The notes below the pieces were generated by a model. That model was not told the DNA's origin and searched no databases. It was given only the letters and a program-made list of their open reading frames with translations. This document shows positions 7,130 to 15,352 of a stretch of DNA of 44,505 bases, in pieces. Within the stretch, counting starts at the first letter, position 1, and every line of letters starts with the position of its first letter. Origin of the DNA: a virus; IMG/VR virus record IMGVR_UViG_3300037324_000041, positions 1 to 44,505 of that record; one strand, given 5' to 3'. Position numbers and translations under genes: made by a program.

Positions 7130-8353
7130 ACGATCTACACATTCAAAACTACTTATAATTTTAAATAACGCTTCATCTCGCATTTTTTCAGGGTATTTAT
7201 CTTTATAATAATTATCAATATCGTTTCTTTCATGGCCCATTAATTCACGTATAACGTCAGTATCCACCAACATATTTTTGGCAATATTAGCAAAGGTATG
7301 GCGAGCCACTTTTACCCCTAAATTTCCGCCAAGCGGTTTTATTTCAATTTCTAATTCGCTTTGTGCTGCAGCAATGTGTCGCCTGTAATTTACTCCAAAA
7401 CTTATATAACTAGCTTTATCTTTTTTAAACGGAAATAAATATTCGTCAGTTCCGCCAGAATATTTATCAAAAATTGCTTTTGCTTTTGGATGTATTTTTA
7501 AATCAATAAGCAATTCGGTACTAGTTTTTATTCTTTCAAAAAATATTCTATTTTTTTTTATATAATGCTTTTTAAAATAATAAACATCTACCAAATCACA
7601 TCCTCCAAGGTAAAATGACAATAGCCAAAAATCTAAATAAAAACGCTGTTTTTTACTAACATTTGCAGTTTCTAAAATATATATATCACTTTTAGAAATA
7701 TACTTTTTTCGGCTATTATAACTTTTAGAAGATAATCCGGCACAAACGCCTTTAAAAGGATTTTTATCTACAAGGGCATATTTCTGAATTCCCTGGTTAT
7801 AGATTGATTGAAGTATTTTTAAATAAATTTGCACCGTACTTTTTTTATTTCCGATGCTTTGTCGGTGATTTTTAAACCGAAATAAAACTTCTGATTCTAA
7901 GGTGTCAAGAAAGCAATTTGGCGCAAATATTTTAAACTGGTTAATTACGGCATTGTACGTTTTTATGTTTCCTAAAATTTTATTTTGCGATCTTAAATCG
8001 TTAATTTTCGCAAAATTATCAGATGTATTTTTCATTTCCTGGACAAGTTTTGTAGCATGATCAATAAATTTCATTTTGTCCATACTTTCAGAAAATAATT
8101 CGTTCATAAGATTATCTACATCTATTGCGCCGTTCAAAATTAATTTTCTAACTTTGATTTTCATATCCAAAATTTTTGGCGCCAAAATATCATAATCGGG
8201 ATGTTTGTCCGTAATCATTTCAGTTTCTAAATTAAAATGCTTTTTGCTGCATTCCCAAATATCTTTTTGCCTTCTTGCATTTTTATGAGCTATTTTTAGG
8301 TATAAAACAGAATTCCTATTTGGTTCTATTCTTAATTTAAAATGATATGTCAT
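7112..8353 (-). CDS. int: Tyrosine-type site-specific integrase
   Basis: A 413-residue phage integrase of the Bacteroidetes type: N-terminal arm-binding region (1-100), SAM-like core-binding domain (about 100-220), and a catalytic domain with ARHTFANIAKN near 352, LMGHERNDIDNYY and the nucleophile Tyr near 384-385. Arg I is not at its usual place (YLGGCDLVDV instead of an Arg-containing motif) and the HxxR His is Lys (KVAR). It faces the repressor convergently and is the outermost gene of the left phage, so attP should lie in 8354-8586. Confidence 0.88.
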   Translation of the reverse strand: MTYHFKLRIEPNRNSVLYLKIAHKNARRQKDIWECSKKHFNLETEMITDKHPDYDILAPKILDMKIKVRKLILNGAIDVDNLMNELFSESMDKMKFIDHATKLVQEMKNTSDNFAKINDLRSQNKILGNIKTYNAVINQFKIFAPNCFLDTLESEVLFRFKNHRQSIGNKKSTVQIYLKILQSIYNQGIQKYALVDKNPFKGVCAGLSSKSYNSRKKYISKSDIYILETANVSKKQRFYLDFWLLSFYLGGCDLVDVYYFKKHYIKKNRIFFERIKTSTELLIDLKIHPKAKAIFDKYSGGTDEYLFPFKKDKASYISFGVNYRRHIAAAQSELEIEIKPLGGNLGVKVARHTFANIAKNMLVDTDVIRELMGHERNDIDNYYKDKYPEKMRDEALFKIISSFECVDRSPFIE

Positions 8354-8364
8354 TTGTGTTTTAT

Positions 8365-8432
8365 TTGCGTTTGATAGGTAAAAAGCGGTAATTTGAGGAG
8401 CAAATTTAGCTTTTTAATTAATACAAACGCAA
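8365..8432. repeat. Inverted repeat overlapping the integrase promoter
   Basis: The left arm TTGCGTTTG...TAAAAAGC (8365-8386) mirrors the right arm GCTTTTTA...CAAACGCAA (8409-8432), 9 and 8 paired bases with an unpaired patch. A minus-strand TAAATTTG (8401-8408) with TTG at 8430-8432 makes a plausible integrase promoter within it. It is a candidate regulator site or recombinase arm site. Confidence 0.55.
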
Positions 8433-8586
8433 TAAAAAATAAGGATATGACTGGTATAGCGATATTTAGAAGAAAAATTTAAATTGCTAATACTTTAACT
8501 AATGCTAAACATTCATAAATTTATAATTATTTGTAAATCAATTATTTAAAAACAAAAACAATATTTCATTTGTTAATTATTTGCTT
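8433..8586. other. AT-rich spacer between two phages, candidate attachment region
   Basis: Roughly 155 very AT-rich bases between the integrase promoter and the last gene of the middle phage's lysis operon. No tRNA fragment, terminator or ORF is evident. By position it should contain the attachment site of the left phage, but the core sequence cannot be identified without the other att junction. Confidence 0.3.
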
Positions 8587-8784
8587 TTAAATACTAAAAG
8601 GAACTACAATTAAAGAATTTATTTCTTTTTTTAAAAACATGATTTCTGACTGTACTTTACCCAACTGGGTAAATAGTTTGTCATTTACTTCGAATAACGA
8701 TTCGATGTTTGCGAATATTCGTGCTTTTTTAAGCAGTAATTCTTGCAGCTTTGTATTTAGTTGCTTTTGAAGAATTGTATCCAT
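8587..8784 (-). CDS. Small coiled-coil protein after the lysis cassette
   Basis: A 65-residue, almost wholly helical protein (LNTKLQELLLKKARIFANIE, then LGKVQSEIMFLKKEINSLIV) with heptad-like spacing. Its ATG lies inside the 3' end of the spanin gene (28-base overlap), so it is probably coupled to it. It is the final gene of the middle phage's leftward late operon. Function unknown. Confidence 0.5.
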   Translation of the reverse strand: MDTILQKQLNTKLQELLLKKARIFANIESLFEVNDKLFTQLGKVQSEIMFLKKEINSLIVVPFSI

Positions 8785-9305
8785 TTTGTTCGATATTTAT
8801 AAATGATAACAGCAATGATTAAAATTAAAAATCCTAAAAAATAAATAATAATCGGAATTCCATATCGGTCCACTTCTTTATTTTTTTCTTTGGCTTTTGT
8901 GGCTACTTTTTTTTCTTCGTTAAATTTTATGTTTAATTCAGAATCAATTTTATTTTGCTCTTGCACTATTTTACTTTCTGCTGTAGTAGTTTTTTTATTT
9001 TTCTTTTTTAGTGTTCCAGAACCTTTATATTTTAAACCACCAAGGCTTTTACCTTTGCTGTCAAATTTTTCTATAATTAAAGAATCACCTGGTTTAATTT
9101 CTACTTCAAATTCATCTTCTTCTACTTCCGATTTTGAATCTGTTGCTTCCGTTTTTTTTTGATCTACCTTTATAATTTCGGTTGTGTTTTGTTCTGTATT
9201 TTTAACCTTATTAGTTTCGGTTTTGCTTTCTTGCTTATTCTTTTTTAAGGAAGAACAGCTTAATAAAAAGAAAGAAAATATTAGTATTATTAATTTTGTT
9301 TTCAT
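8757..9305 (-). CDS. Unimolecular spanin (lipoprotein with C-terminal TM)
   Basis: A 182-residue protein with an N-terminal lipoprotein signal (FSFFLLSCSS, lipobox Cys near 17) and one C-terminal membrane helix (IPIIIYFLGFLILIIAVIIY, about 150-170), separated by a Lys/Glu-rich helical linker. One chain anchored in both outer and inner membranes is the definition of a u-spanin (as T1 gp11), which fuses the membranes in the last lysis step. It follows the endolysin and holin genes directly, which fits. Primary sequence is not conserved among spanins, so the call rests on architecture and position. Confidence 0.75.
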   Translation of the reverse strand: MKTKLIILIFSFFLLSCSSLKKNKQESKTETNKVKNTEQNTTEIIKVDQKKTEATDSKSEVEEDEFEVEIKPGDSLIIEKFDSKGKSLGGLKYKGSGTLKKKNKKTTTAESKIVQEQNKIDSELNIKFNEEKKVATKAKEKNKEVDRYGIPIIIYFLGFLILIIAVIIYKYRTKWIQFFKSN

Positions 9306-9307
9306 AA

Positions 9308-9862
9308 TTATTTAATTTTAGCTTTCCATTTTATCAACTTTAACTTTCTATCTTCAATACCATTCAAACCGCCATTGATTCTTTTTGTTATGGTAATAAT
9401 ATCGTCTTTGTCTGCGTATTCGTTTAATTTGTTTTTTTGCCAAAACCACAAAGCGGAAATTAACGCATTTGCTTCTTGTAATAATAAGTCGGGATTAGTT
9501 AAAAAATCTATTCTTGTGTCTTTTGATAAAACGGTATAATTTGACTTACCTGTAATTTGGATAAAACCTCTTCCACGAAACTTAAAGCCATCTCCACTTG
9601 CTTCATTTCCGTTACCCATTCTACTAGCATAAACTTTGTTTGCAATTTTTTCAGGTTGTCTTGCGAATTTATTTGCTATTTCAATTGTTGGAAAATACTT
9701 TTTGAAAGTTTTACCCAAACCCGAAGCAGAATAATTTAAGTTTTCTGCTATTGGTTTCAAATTACTTTCGTGGTCTAATTGACTAAAAAAATGAGCCAAA
9801 CGTAAAGGCGTATTTATATAGTACGAATTAAGAAGCGTTTTGTATTTTTCAAATAATTCCAT
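9308..9862 (-). CDS. Endolysin, GH19 chitinase-like
   Basis: A 184-residue muralytic enzyme. GH19 features: LRLAHFFSQLDHESN (catalytic Glu in HES, near 35), NLNYSASGLGKTF, the RGRGFIQITGKSNY signature (near 118), and ITKRINGGLNGIEDR. It cuts the glycan backbone of peptidoglycan. The longer frame to 9928 starts with TTG inside the holin gene; the ATG at 9862 (MELFEKYKTLL), 3 bases after the holin stop, is preferred. There is no signal peptide, so release depends on the holin upstream. Confidence 0.85.
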   Translation of the reverse strand: MELFEKYKTLLNSYYINTPLRLAHFFSQLDHESNLKPIAENLNYSASGLGKTFKKYFPTIEIANKFARQPEKIANKVYASRMGNGNEASGDGFKFRGRGFIQITGKSNYTVLSKDTRIDFLTNPDLLLQEANALISALWFWQKNKLNEYADKDDIITITKRINGGLNGIEDRKLKLIKWKAKIK

Positions 9863-9864
9863 AA

Positions 9865-10404
9865 TTAATTGTTTATTTCTTTTTTTACTTCTTTGTAAAA
9901 ACCAATCATTTTTTTTATTCGATGCCAAAGGTTAAAACCGCATTTTGGTAGGTTTTCGTGAAATATTGAAAAGCCTTCGTTTAGGCAAAAAACGATTAAT
10001 GCGATGGTTGCCAATTCAAATTCGGCATGTGAAAAATTTTCGTATCTAAAGTTTTTAAGCATTAAAGTTTTTTGAAATTTTATAAGAAGCAATGTCAATC
10101 CGATGTATGCAATAGCTTTGAATATCATTTTCTTAAATTTATCCGAACTAAATCCTTCGCCTTTTCCAAAAAACCATTTTTCTTTTCTCGTTAAACTTTT
10201 TTTCCATTCAAAATAAGAGGCAAAAAGTCCTGTTACTAAATCTGCCAAAAACATCCAAAAAAGAATATAAGCCACTGACTTGAAGTCAACCACTACATTG
10301 ACCACTACGATTGCAGGAATTGTTGAAAGCATTACTAAAGGCTTTTCAATAAAAATATTTAATAAAGAAAATTTTGGTACTGCGAGTTCTAGGAATGATT
10401 TCAT
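9865..10404 (-). CDS. Phage holin, holin_4/toxin-secretion type
   Basis: A 179-residue membrane protein with hydrophobic segments at about 28-42, 45-62, 98-110 and 128-142 and the family core YILFWMFLADLVTGLFASYF (near 47-66). A basic stretch KKSLTRKEKW follows. It forms the inner-membrane lesion that lets the GH19 endolysin out. It lies between the tail-tip gene and the endolysin. Longer than many small holins but usual for this family. Confidence 0.75.
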   Translation of the reverse strand: MKSFLELAVPKFSLLNIFIEKPLVMLSTIPAIVVVNVVVDFKSVAYILFWMFLADLVTGLFASYFEWKKSLTRKEKWFFGKGEGFSSDKFKKMIFKAIAYIGLTLLLIKFQKTLMLKNFRYENFSHAEFELATIALIVFCLNEGFSIFHENLPKCGFNLWHRIKKMIGFYKEVKKEINN

Positions 10405-10423
10405 TGTTTAATTTTATTTTATT

Positions 10424-11242
10424 TTATACTTGCCTGCCTAAAGATGTTTGAAATGTTTGAATTGCATTATAAAAATTATTTTGTTCGGTGTCTGTTAAAC
10501 CAAAGCCAATTGTTGAAAAAGCGCACTGAAAACTAGAAAATTGCTGGGGTACTTGTGGATTTGTACCTCGATTTGATCCAATTAAAATTGTTGAATTATT
10601 CACACCAGTAGAAGCACTTGATAAATTTTTAACATTAGTATTTTGATAAACATTAAATATATTTGATACAATTCGATTCACCATTAAAAGTCCTATGCTT
10701 ACACTAGAATTGTCGCCATTGAAAGAATATCCATTCGCCTCATTATAAGCCAAAGTCCCGTTTGTACTAGATATATCTAAAGCAGTATTGCTTGGGGTTC
10801 CTCCTCCAGAAGTTCCCATAAGAACTCTATCACTTGATGAAATATTGTTTGTTCGTGAATAATAACTTATATGAATACTATTTCTAAGTAATCCTGCTAA
10901 ATTTGGATTGCAATTTGTATCTGCATAACCATTAGTGCCGTTTGGCAATGCACCATTTGCAGAATGAATCCAACCACCATTAAATATTAATCTATGTGCT
11001 GCATCTAAATCTCTAGGATCTTTTAAATTAAACTTATGCGAAAATAAATTACCTCCTATCATTGGATATATGGCTTTGAATTTTGACCATATAGAATCGT
11101 TTTTTAATTTTATAACTAAATTATTAATTGCGTTTTGTTGCGTTGTATTTGTTATCGATGCGGCTGTAATAAAAGCCTGTGCATCGGCATCTAAAACACC
11201 TCCTTTAACTCTGCCAAAAATGTATTTTTTCAAAGTTCCCAT
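10424..11242 (-). CDS. Tail tip / receptor-binding protein candidate (copy 1)
   Basis: A 272-residue protein. Residues 1-110 hold a conserved start (MGTLKKYIFGRVKGG) and YPMIGGNLFSHKFNLKDPRD; the centre (about 112-225) is a Gly/Ser/Asn-rich region likely to be beta-sandwich (lectin-like), and the end (AFSTIGFGLTDTEQNNFYNA) is conserved. The partial gene at 43850-44505 has nearly the same N- and C-terminal parts but a very different centre. Its place between fiber protein and holin, and the variable core between constant ends, suggest host recognition; this is inference. Confidence 0.6.
   Translation of the reverse strand: MGTLKKYIFGRVKGGVLDADAQAFITAASITNTTQQNAINNLVIKLKNDSIWSKFKAIYPMIGGNLFSHKFNLKDPRDLDAAHRLIFNGGWIHSANGALPNGTNGYADTNCNPNLAGLLRNSIHISYYSRTNNISSSDRVLMGTSGGGTPSNTALDISSTNGTLAYNEANGYSFNGDNSSVSIGLLMVNRIVSNIFNVYQNTNVKNLSSASTGVNNSTILIGSNRGTNPQVPQQFSSFQCAFSTIGFGLTDTEQNNFYNAIQTFQTSLGRQV
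10953..11079. repeat. 127-bp exact repeat, internal copy
   Basis: Bases 10953-11079 equal bases 44379-44505 without a mismatch, inside the two tip-protein genes. The two nearest differences are at 10946/44372 and 10952/44378. The other copy runs to the last base of the window. A length of exactly 127 matches a common maximal assembly k-mer. Confidence 0.95.
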
Positions 11243-11244
11243 AA

Positions 11245-12141
11245 TTAAGAATCTAACAAAATTGTATTAGTATTACCTCTTCTTATAAGGCTAAAGGTCT
11301 TTTTTTCTGTTATAGTAGTTGGTGCAGTTTCAAAAGTAAAAGGAGCGGTAATTGCAATTGTTAAAGTAACCCCAGCCAGAGTTCTGCCGACAAACATAAA
11401 CTGATCTAATAAAGTTGCTGGTATTGTAATTGTGCAACTTGCGGTTACTAATATAGTTTTGCCGTTCCACGCATTGGATACGTTTGTACTGCCGTTTACT
11501 TCAATTTGACTATCCTTTACTTGCTTGGAATCTATTTGAGTTTGTGCGCTACTTGTAAGGTCTAGAAAATTAGCTGTTTTAAATAATGCTAAAGATTGAT
11601 CAAAAAACACCTTAACGTAATTTATTAAATTATCAAATGTTAATTTTTTTCTCTTAGAATCTGCACTATCTAAAATGGTAAAAGAATCTGTTATTATTGG
11701 AACTTCTTTTTCTAAAATTGGTTGAACAAAATCATAAACACCACCGCCACTTACTGCGTTTGTGCTGTTTTCTATAACTTCGGAATCAATAACACCGCCC
11801 GAACTTGAAATTTCAATATTACCACCATTTAATAAGTTTTGACCGTTAATACTAGCTATGTTTACCGTATTTACTAAAGTATTTTGCTTTTCAGCCAACA
11901 AAGCATCAACCTTGCTTTTTAAATACACAATTGGATCTGAATTGTTTGAATCTACCTTAACAGTTCCACTTACTGTAACTTGTGCTTTAACCGCACCGCC
12001 AATTGTTGACTTTTTAGCCTTATAGCTAGAGCCTTGAGGACTTTGCGAAACATCGTTAGGGTCAACAACGTGTATAAATGCGTTGTCAGGTACGCTTAAA
12101 ATCTCTGTTAGTTCGGTTAATTTTTTATCTATTAAAGCCAT
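11245..12141 (-). CDS. Tail fiber-like structural protein
   Basis: A 298-residue protein starting MALIDKKLTELTEIL with an N-terminal segment (PDNAFIHVVDPNDVSQSPQG) typical of Bacteroidetes phage fibers that begin with a list of run-time properties. It is Ser/Thr/Asn/Val-rich throughout with short repeats such as INGQNLLNGGNIEI, the beta-rich pattern of trimeric fibers. The C-terminal portion (TILVTASCTITIPATLL, then ITEKKTFSLIRRG) looks like a beta-sandwich cap. It lies just upstream of the tip protein. Likely virion fiber; precise role unknown. Confidence 0.6.
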   Translation of the reverse strand: MALIDKKLTELTEILSVPDNAFIHVVDPNDVSQSPQGSSYKAKKSTIGGAVKAQVTVSGTVKVDSNNSDPIVYLKSKVDALLAEKQNTLVNTVNIASINGQNLLNGGNIEISSSGGVIDSEVIENSTNAVSGGGVYDFVQPILEKEVPIITDSFTILDSADSKRKKLTFDNLINYVKVFFDQSLALFKTANFLDLTSSAQTQIDSKQVKDSQIEVNGSTNVSNAWNGKTILVTASCTITIPATLLDQFMFVGRTLAGVTLTIAITAPFTFETAPTTITEKKTFSLIRRGNTNTILLDS

Positions 12142-12696
12142 CTATTGAAAAATATAATTGTTATCGTTTTGGAAAATATAGTTTGTACTATCGTTAAAAA
12201 TATAGTTAAATCCGTCAAAAATTATCAAACTTGTATTTATTAAATTATTACAAAAAGGTGCAATGTTTTCTTCTTGCCCACTAAATGAAATGTTATAAGT
12301 TTGGTTTGTGGTTATTGTTAAAGTTTCACTTTCTACTCCGTTTCTAAAACCCATTAAAAAAAAGTTGTCGTTATAATCTTCAACTACTATAAAATAATCT
12401 TTCTTTAAAAGTTTGCTAAAATTAACATTATCAAACGCACTTATTTTACTAAAATTCAAAGATAAACTTTGATTATAAGACTTACCACCGTCTGTAATTT
12501 GTTGCGATTGCGAGAAAGTACTTGCACCAAGCATTTCAAACTTATAAATAAACGTTTGAGGAAAACCAGTTAACTCCACACCATCATAAGCTATGTTTGA
12601 ACGCGTTACTTTTTTGTAAGGCGCTAAATAAACAGACTTAACACCACCAATTGAATTTTTGCATTGCTTATTTCGTCCGTTAGTAATTTCTTTCAT
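12142..12696 (-). CDS. Structural protein, paralogue of 15353-15871
   Basis: A 184-residue protein beginning KEITNGRNKQCKNSIGGVKS, closely matching the start of the protein at 15353 (CDITNGRKKQCKNAIAGTSK). Both continue with VYL, a mid-region with FxYxxxG and SQS, a Thr-rich strand and FxLxGxxxGVE. The pair probably shares a fold used in the virion tail or connector. Its start overlaps the end of 12680-13243 by 17 bases. The C-terminus repeats NYIFxxD three times (YNYIFNDSTNYIFQNDNNYI). Confidence 0.55.
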   Translation of the reverse strand: MKEITNGRNKQCKNSIGGVKSVYLAPYKKVTRSNIAYDGVELTGFPQTFIYKFEMLGASTFSQSQQITDGGKSYNQSLSLNFSKISAFDNVNFSKLLKKDYFIVVEDYNDNFFLMGFRNGVESETLTITTNQTYNISFSGQEENIAPFCNNLINTSLIIFDGFNYIFNDSTNYIFQNDNNYIFQ

Positions 12697-13243
12697 CGTA
12701 AAATCTTCTGTCTAGTCTGTCGCGTCTTATATCTTGATTTCTTGTGCCGCTCATTAGCCAACCGCCCGTTAGTCTAATTTTATCTACCTTATTATCCAAG
12801 TCAATATATTGCAAATACTCTGGTATATTCTTATAAATAAGAAACTTTTGCGCTCTTGCTAGATACATTTGCGCCTTAGTTCTTTGCGTTTGCGCTAAAT
12901 ATTGTACCTCGCTTTTATCTACTATCTGACTATCACTTGGTTGATGCTTAAATATGCCCCCGTTATCAACGCTGTAACTTGCGATTTCAACGTATTCCGC
13001 AAATATTTGATGTCTAAGTATAGGTTTGAGATAATCTTCGTATAAAACAAGGTAATCATTCGCTAAATTGTTGTTTGTAAAGTCTGTTAATAGTCTATTG
13101 TATAGAGGCGTTCCTAGTAAAGGCTCAATTACTGAAATTTGAACATCTAAAATTACGGGTTTTATCTTATCAACGTCAATATTACCGCCTAAAGGAGTAA
13201 ATTCTGTTATTTCTGAAGGTCTAATTAATAGTGTTATAGGCAT
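12680..13243 (-). CDS. Head-tail connector-like protein, DUF6712-type
   Basis: A 187-residue protein. The helical pattern IDVDKIKPVILDVQISVIEP followed by LLGTPLYNRLL is that of DUF6712-like Bacteroidetes phage proteins, thought to be adaptor/connector subunits because they lie after portal genes. The same is true here: it follows the portal gene with a 5-base gap. The basic end (RNQDIRRDRLDRRFYDERNY) is typical. Role by family and position. Confidence 0.6.
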   Translation of the reverse strand: MPITLLIRPSEITEFTPLGGNIDVDKIKPVILDVQISVIEPLLGTPLYNRLLTDFTNNNLANDYLVLYEDYLKPILRHQIFAEYVEIASYSVDNGGIFKHQPSDSQIVDKSEVQYLAQTQRTKAQMYLARAQKFLIYKNIPEYLQYIDLDNKVDKIRLTGGWLMSGTRNQDIRRDRLDRRFYDERNY

Positions 13244-13248
13244 AATTT

Positions 13249-14946
13249 CTAGTTAAATCTTTTATTTGATGGCAAAAATCCATTGAAAGGCATATCTTTT
13301 GGCGCTGTATAAACTAATTTATCATTTGCTGGCAATATTTCGCCCTCTTTTCTTGCTTGTGCTGGCGTTATTTTCTCTGCTAAAGGGCTATTTACGTCTG
13401 ATTTTAGCCTATAAGTTTCCCGAATCCAAGAATGATGGCAGCCTCCACCGCCTTTATAAAGCCAAATATCGTAATTATCAGCACCTTTTGCTCCCCAACC
13501 CGAGTTAACAGACGATTTACTCATTCTGTCTATGTCTTGCTTGCGATATAGCTTGTTTGCCCCTACCATTTTACTGCAAAACTCTCTACTATTTGCATTC
13601 AAACCACTACTATATCTGTAACGGCTCTTAAATAGCTTACCATCTTGCTTTGGGTTTGTAGTTGTATCTTTTGCGTTAGGGTTTGCCGTTCCAGTGCTTG
13701 CAAATTGTATGTTATGACCCGCTATAATCTTGTCTAGTTCGTCTTCGTCCTCATACTCAACTTTTCTACTATCTACTAAATCATAACCTTGCAAATCGCT
13801 TTCTAAACTATCTAAAATCTCATCTAGTGTTGACTTTTTTTTTTCTTCGCTTAGTTGAGTTGGCATTGCAGTATCTTGCACCTCTGAAAGTGGTTTGAAA
13901 TAAAAATCAAATGCCATATTATTAAATGAAATTATCTCATCAATAGCTTCTATAATCGGAAATTGTTTTGGCGCAATAACGCGCTTTAAAAGCTGTGATT
14001 CCGCTTCGTCAAGTTCGTTTGCGTTATTACCTAAACCCGTATTATCTTTAATTCCCGCTAACATTGGAGAAGTTAAAAAATGCCCCGTCATTATTTGTTG
14101 GCGTGCCTCATTGCTTAAAAACTCCCATTGCTTATGCATAGATTCGTTTACAGGAAACGCCGTAATAGTAATTTCTGAATCTTTACTAGCAAAATTTAAA
14201 ACAAATTTACCAGCGTTAGGCGAACCCGTTAATTTAGCTTTTATTTGACGCTCGAAACTATCCTTTTCTTCTGCCGTTAACGTTTGACCGTCTGGCACGT
14301 TTATAAGATAACCAGCTGATAATCCGTTCAGTAAAAAGTTATTATAAAAGTTACTAATTTCCTCCTCTATGTTTGCAAATTGTAATGCGGGCAAGTAACT
14401 TGGATCTGAGAAGTAATTTTTACCCGCTGAGTAAGGTTTGATGCAGTATATTTCCGATTCATCGTTAGAGGTACCAAAAGCGCTAAATTGCTCAGCTAAT
14501 TTTGGTTTAGTCCAATCCTTATTATAAAAATAGTGTTCAATTTCGCCCTCCTCGTTTTCTAAACTAGGAACTACATACTGCTTAGGCAAATGAAATATAC
14601 CCGTTACTTTTTTACGGTCTTTTGATTTAATAACTTGTACGCTAGCCTCTCCGAATAGTTGAAAGTCACTAACTATTTTACGTAAATCTTTGCTATTTAA
14701 TATGGTTTTGAAATTCGCCCATTCAGTTGGCTTGCTACTTGCATTTTTTGCAAACAACCCTTGTCCGTAAATTAAATGAGTGTATGCTGTTATAATAGAA
14801 TGGTTTGTTACGCTTCCATTAAACCTATCTATAATGTATTGGTAAAAACTATTGTTAACGCCGTTTAAAACCCAGTTTTTAGATTTATTTTCTTGCAATA
14901 CGGGTTTAACGTAGTTGTTTAGTTGTATTAATTTTATTTCGCTCAT
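13249..14946 (-). CDS. Portal protein with C-terminal minor-head-like extension
   Basis: A 565-residue protein. Residues 1-380 follow the portal pattern: an N-terminal region with LIYGQGLFAKN (near 64), a wing with LFGEASVQVI and FHLPKQYVVP, and a stem/clip with SNEARQQIMTGHFLTSPMLA. After an acidic linker (380-430), residues 440-510 form a separate unit (RYRYSSGLNANSREFCSKMV, then YDIWLYKGGGGCHHSWIRE) with Cys/His residues that recalls the end domain of phage head-morphogenesis proteins. Portal forms the dodecameric DNA gate. The gene follows the capsid genes rather than the terminase. Confidence 0.72.
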   Translation of the reverse strand: MSEIKLIQLNNYVKPVLQENKSKNWVLNGVNNSFYQYIIDRFNGSVTNHSIITAYTHLIYGQGLFAKNASSKPTEWANFKTILNSKDLRKIVSDFQLFGEASVQVIKSKDRKKVTGIFHLPKQYVVPSLENEEGEIEHYFYNKDWTKPKLAEQFSAFGTSNDESEIYCIKPYSAGKNYFSDPSYLPALQFANIEEEISNFYNNFLLNGLSAGYLINVPDGQTLTAEEKDSFERQIKAKLTGSPNAGKFVLNFASKDSEITITAFPVNESMHKQWEFLSNEARQQIMTGHFLTSPMLAGIKDNTGLGNNANELDEAESQLLKRVIAPKQFPIIEAIDEIISFNNMAFDFYFKPLSEVQDTAMPTQLSEEKKKSTLDEILDSLESDLQGYDLVDSRKVEYEDEDELDKIIAGHNIQFASTGTANPNAKDTTTNPKQDGKLFKSRYRYSSGLNANSREFCSKMVGANKLYRKQDIDRMSKSSVNSGWGAKGADNYDIWLYKGGGGCHHSWIRETYRLKSDVNSPLAEKITPAQARKEGEILPANDKLVYTAPKDMPFNGFLPSNKRFN

Positions 14947-14947
14947 A

Positions 14948-15262
14948 TTAAAAAGTAAAAATATCTTTAGTAATTTTGTATTCTTGCGTTTCGTTTGACT
15001 GGTCTGTTATAAATAGTTTACCTCTGTAAATTATTTCGTTTGTAGATTCCTCAAATACTGTTATTTGGTAATTTGAGTTATTTATAAACGATTGACTAAA
15101 AGCAATATACATATAACCGTCAACCGTTAATTGATTTGTGGTATATTCTAAAAACTCGTTATTTTCTTCGTTTTGTAATCTTAATAAAATACTGCCGTCA
15201 ATATACTTTCTAGGTATTATAACTATTTCGTGATTGACCGCTAAAGGCGAAAGTATTTTCAT
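14948..15262 (-). CDS. Hypothetical virion-region protein
   Basis: A 104-residue protein starting MKILSPLAVNHEIVIIPRKY, predicted mostly beta (YMYIAFSQSF, YQITVFEEST, IIYRGKLFIT). It sits between the terminator at 15303-15331 and the portal gene, whose ATG is one base from its stop. Similar small beta proteins occur beside portal genes in Bacteroidetes phages, but I cannot name the family. Possibly a tail or head-completion protein. Confidence 0.5.
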   Translation of the reverse strand: MKILSPLAVNHEIVIIPRKYIDGSILLRLQNEENNEFLEYTTNQLTVDGYMYIAFSQSFINNSNYQITVFEESTNEIIYRGKLFITDQSNETQEYKITKDIFTF

Positions 15263-15301
15263 ATTTATTAAACGATAAAATAGTGATTTTGTAACAAAAG
15301 C

Positions 15302-15336
15302 AAAAAACCCGCTAGTTATAAATTAGCGGGTTTTTA
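15302..15336. terminator. Bidirectional intrinsic terminator
   Basis: Stem ACCCGCTA / TAGCGGGT (15307-15314 with 15324-15331), a nine-base loop, T-runs on both sides. On the minus strand it lies between the 15353 gene and the portal block, so it would lower transcription reaching the portal genes relative to capsid genes. Confidence 0.75.
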
Positions 15337-15352
15337 ACAATAAAAAAAAAGA

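Noticed and set aside
8890-9162. Plus-strand ORF rich in Phe and Ser
   Set aside because: Antisense of the Lys/Glu-rich linker of the u-spanin gene.
10424-11242. Diversity-generating retroelement target in the tip protein
   Set aside because: No reverse transcriptase or template repeat in the window, and the differences between copies are not limited to adenine positions.
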